Positions 61,638 through 64,000 of a stretch of 64,000 bases of DNA are shown here, one piece after another. Position numbers and translations under genes: made by a program. Where the stretch lies: contig NZ_CP077311.1 of NCBI RefSeq assembly GCF_019048265.1, positions 2,365,001 to 2,429,000 of the forward strand. Reading direction: 5' to 3'. The notes under the pieces were generated by a model. The model was not told where the DNA came from, ran no database searches, and saw only the letters and a list, made by a program, of their open reading frames with translations. Position 1 is the first letter of the stretch; each line of letters begins with the position of its first letter. This DNA comes from Aeromonas sp. FDAARGOS 1405. Lineage in GTDB: Bacteria; Pseudomonadota; Gammaproteobacteria; Enterobacterales; Aeromonadaceae.

Positions 61638-62233
61638 ATCTTCAGCAACTCAACGAGCTTGATCTGAATGACATCGCGAGCTGGCCAAAATGGGCTAAAG
61701 CGGTCTTTATCCTGCTGTGCTGTGTATTGACTGGTGGTGCTATTTATTACTATGTGATAGCTAATTCATTGGGCAATCTGACTAACGAGAGTGCCAGAGA
61801 GACAGAGCTGAAAAGTCAGTTTGAAAGCAAGGCGATGCTGGCAGCCAACCTGGGAGCCTACAAGGCACAAATGATCCAGCTCGAGCAGTTGGTCGATACT
61901 CAGCTTAAACAACTCCCAAATACCCATGAGGTTGCCGGCTTGCTTGACGATATCAGCTTTATTGCCACCGATAATGGCTTGAAACTGAATCGCATCAACT
62001 GGGAACCAGAAGTCAAGCACGAATTTTCTACCGAACTGCCTATGAGGATCGAGGTAGTGGGTGATTATCATCAGATAGGCAAATTTACAGCAGATATGGC
62101 GGCCTTGCCTCGTATCGTTATTCTCGACTCCTTTACCTTGAGTCAGAGCAAGGATCCAGGAGACCTGATTTCTATGTCGATGCTTGCCAAAACATATAAG
62201 TACAATGGTAAAACAGTGGAGCAGAAACAATGA
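61634..62233 (+). CDS. pilO: Type IV pilus assembly protein PilO
   Basis: A 199-residue bitopic protein: cytoplasmic tail 1-21, membrane helix about 22-44, periplasmic coiled coil 50-95, and a ferredoxin-like domain (about 100-190, with LLDDISFIATDNGLKLNRINWEP). It dimerises with PilN. Overlaps pilP by four bases. Confidence 0.95.
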   Translation: MNLQQLNELDLNDIASWPKWAKAVFILLCCVLTGGAIYYYVIANSLGNLTNESARETELKSQFESKAMLAANLGAYKAQMIQLEQLVDTQLKQLPNTHEVAGLLDDISFIATDNGLKLNRINWEPEVKHEFSTELPMRIEVVGDYHQIGKFTADMAALPRIVILDSFTLSQSKDPGDLISMSMLAKTYKYNGKTVEQKQ

Positions 62234-62763
62234 GACGCATCTGCTGCTTGTTACCTGCTCTCTTGCTGACGGCCTGTGGTGGTCAGGAGGAGATGGATTC
62301 CTATATTGCCCAAATCAAGGCAAGACCTCCTGTGCCGATTGAACCGTTACCCCAGTTGAAGCCGTTTTCCCCCATGCACTATCAACAACGTGACCTGCGT
62401 AGCCCTTTCATGATGCCTCAACCAGAAGCAAGTGTCGGACGAGCGAATGCCTCCCAAGTGAAACCTGATTGCGCGCAGGTTATGATGGACAGAGAAAAAG
62501 AGGTGCTGGAAAACTACTCCCTCGCCAGCTTGTCAATGCATGGCTCTTTGGGCAAGGCCGGGCAGTTGTGGGCCCTGATCAGCACACCCGATGGAAAATC
62601 CATACGGGTCGGGCTCAACCAGTATATGGGGCTCGATCAGGGGCGAGTCATCAAGATTACTCCTACGGCTGTGGATTTGCTGGAAACCATTCCGGATGGA
62701 AAGGGGTGCTGGGTAACAAGAGAAACCCAGTTGGCGATGGCCAATATGCAAGAAAAACAATAA
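62230..62763 (+). CDS. pilP: Type IV pilus lipoprotein PilP
   Basis: A 177-residue lipoprotein. Signal peptide with lipobox LTAC (Cys16), then GQEE; Gln at +3 would permit outer-membrane sorting, though PilP works next to the inner-membrane PilNO complex. The folded C-terminal domain (about 85-170, with NYSLASLSMHGSLGKAGQLWALI) binds the PilQ N0 region. Linker residues 30-75 are Pro-rich. Confidence 0.95.
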   Translation: MRRICCLLPALLLTACGGQEEMDSYIAQIKARPPVPIEPLPQLKPFSPMHYQQRDLRSPFMMPQPEASVGRANASQVKPDCAQVMMDREKEVLENYSLASLSMHGSLGKAGQLWALISTPDGKSIRVGLNQYMGLDQGRVIKITPTAVDLLETIPDGKGCWVTRETQLAMANMQEKQ

Positions 62764-62779
62764 TCAGGGACGAACAGCA

Positions 62780-64000
62780 ATGAGAACAACCATAGACAGT
62801 CTAACAAAAGTGGCTTTGCTGTTTTGCGCCAGTGCCTTCAGCCAGGCTTGGGCAGTGGCAACCTTGCAAGAGATAAAAGTTAATCCATTGTTGGCAGATC
62901 AGTTGCAATTGGAGCTCAGCTTCAGCGAGCCTGTGAGTGGCTTTACCGATCGCCTCTCTTATCAACCTAATCAGCTTCTGCTGCATGTGCCTGGAGCCGT
63001 GGGGGCGCTCAAGGTAAATCCGCTGCCTATTCAGCGTCAGGGGGTAGACAATATTAAGGTGGAAGGGAAGGGGGCTGGCCTTGACATCAAAATTGCGCTC
63101 GATCAGCTGGCTCCCTATCAGGTTCAGCAGCAGGGTAACAAGTTGCTGGTTTCCCTGGGGGATGGGACCTCATCTGCCCTGAATAATGGTGATAGTGCTC
63201 TGATTGCTCCTGCTGTAACAGCGTCCTCTGCAATGCTGGCCACACCAGCACCCTCGGCACTACTCAATTCTCAGGTAGTTGCCAAGTCACTACCTGTTAC
63301 ACCTGTCAGCTCCCCTGTTGCTACTCCTACCGCCAGTAAACCATTGCTCAGCAACTATCAGAACGGTGGGAGTGGAGCCTATTTCAACTCGGTGACTGGG
63401 GTGGATTTTCGTCGTGGCAAGGATGGCCAGGGGGAGTTTCTGGTCACGCTGGATAACAGCTCGGCTGCCGTCGATGTGAGCAGCCGCGGCCAGACCGTAC
63501 TAGCCAAGTTTCATGGCACTAGGGTGCCCGATGGTTTGCTTAATCTGATCAACGTGCAGGATTTTGCAACGCCGGTCTCTCAGGTTGAGGTGTCTCGACA
63601 AGGCAGTGACACTCTATTTGAACTGTCGGTTAATGGTCAATTTGATTACCGTTACGATCAGGCCGATAAACTTTTCATTATCGAGGTGAAAAAACGTCAG
63701 GCGGCATCGGCGTCCTCAAGGCAGTACCAAGGAAAGCCTATCTCATTGAACTTCCAGGATATTCCAGTCCGTACTGTGCTGCAGCTTATCGCAGATTTCA
63801 ACAACCTCAATCTGGTGACCACCGACTCTGTAGCCGGCAATCTGACATTACGACTGGATGGTGTGCCCTGGGAGCAGGCGCTTGACATCATTTTGAAAGT
63901 ACGTGGTCTGGATAAGCGGCTTGATAACAACATCCTGCTGGTTGCTCCGGCTGAAGAGATTGCGGCACGGGAGAAACAGCAGTTAGAGAGCCGTAATCAG
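62780..64000 (+). CDS. pilQ: Type IV pilus secretin PilQ, C-terminal part beyond the window
   Basis: The first 407 residues of an outer-membrane secretin usually near 700 residues. Signal peptide about 1-25 (ending AWA), two AMIN peptidoglycan-binding domains (about 28-130 and 195-300) separated by an Ala/Pro/Ser/Thr-rich linker, then the secretin N0/STN domain (about 315-385, with ISLNFQDIPVRTVLQLIADFNNLNLV). The frame stays open to the right edge; the beta-barrel part is outside. It starts 16 bases after pilP; CAGGGACGAAC lies upstream of the ATG. Confidence 0.94.
   Translation, partial: MRTTIDSLTKVALLFCASAFSQAWAVATLQEIKVNPLLADQLQLELSFSEPVSGFTDRLSYQPNQLLLHVPGAVGALKVNPLPIQRQGVDNIKVEGKGAGLDIKIALDQLAPYQVQQQGNKLLVSLGDGTSSALNNGDSALIAPAVTASSAMLATPAPSALLNSQVVAKSLPVTPVSSPVATPTASKPLLSNYQNGGSGAYFNSVTGVDFRRGKDGQGEFLVTLDNSSAAVDVSSRGQTVLAKFHGTRVPDGLLNLINVQDFATPVSQVEVSRQGSDTLFELSVNGQFDYRYDQADKLFIIEVKKRQAASASSRQYQGKPISLNFQDIPVRTVLQLIADFNNLNLVTTDSVAGNLTLRLDGVPWEQALDIILKVRGLDKRLDNNILLVAPAEEIAAREKQQLESRNQ

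Noticed and set aside
1..64000. tRNA, rRNA, CRISPR arrays, insertion sequences, prophage or attachment sites
   Set aside because: No cloverleaf with CCA context, no spaced direct repeats of array type, no transposase frame and no integrase other than core XerD were found.

Overview
The window is a stretch of bacterial chromosome whose gene content and order point to a gammaproteobacterium of the genus Aeromonas. The evidence is the base composition (GC-rich with GC-rich third codon positions), the fldB-xerD-(dsbC)-recJ, miaB-phoH-ybeY-corC-lnt/ubiF, frdABCD and mrcA/pilMNOPQ neighbourhoods, an arginine-type EF-P with its EarP rhamnosyltransferase, and a thermostable-hemolysin-family gene. The genus is inferred by recognition, not by a database search. 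I see no rRNA, tRNA, insertion sequence, prophage or CRISPR array; this is mostly core chromosome with accessory genes between the conserved blocks.

Layout. 1-6.3 kb: the 5' part of tldD (runs off the left edge), fldB, xerD, mscL, a DsbC-family gene that has lost its CxxC active site, and recJ. 6.5-7.8 kb: a doubtful two-helix membrane ORF and an orphan nqrE-like gene. 7.8-13.5 kb: the miaB-phoH-ybeY-corC-lnt group on the minus strand, divergent from ubiF. 15-24.7 kb: accessory and regulatory genes (isochorismatase-like hydrolase, cold-shock/Excalibur fusion, two diguanylate cyclases, a LysR gene divergent from a small-protein/HAD pair, nitroreductase, glycine-zipper protein, 2-hydroxyacid dehydrogenase, DUF3530 protein). 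24.8-27.8 kb: guaC, earP, efp.

28.2-35.4 kb is the most interesting part. A five-gene minus-strand operon (thermostable-hemolysin family protein, AMP-forming acyl ligase, TenA/heme-oxygenase-fold putative di-iron oxidase, SDR reductase, TPR lipoprotein-like/secreted protein) has tight overlaps and is followed at once by a QseB/PmrA-type response regulator and its histidine kinase. Upstream of the first gene is a perfect CTTAAG-N5-CTTAAG direct repeat, the form expected for a PmrA-class regulator. I read this as a small regulated biosynthetic system making or modifying a fatty-acid-derived product; the product is unknown.

35.4-49.7 kb: a methyltransferase, a YcaQ-type DNA glycosylase, a solute-binding protein, the frdABCD fumarate reductase operon with an FNR-like site, a dCache amino-acid chemoreceptor, a cytosolic glycerophosphodiesterase behind a very large MscM-type mechanosensitive channel, and a MATE exporter. 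49.7-57.2 kb: an M23 peptidase, a polytopic membrane protein, a LysR gene divergent from a metallo-beta-lactamase-fold protein whose metal ligands are degenerate, a DsbA-family protein, a second chemoreceptor and oxyR. 57.2-64 kb: mrcA (PBP1A) divergent from pilMNOPQ; pilQ runs off the right edge.
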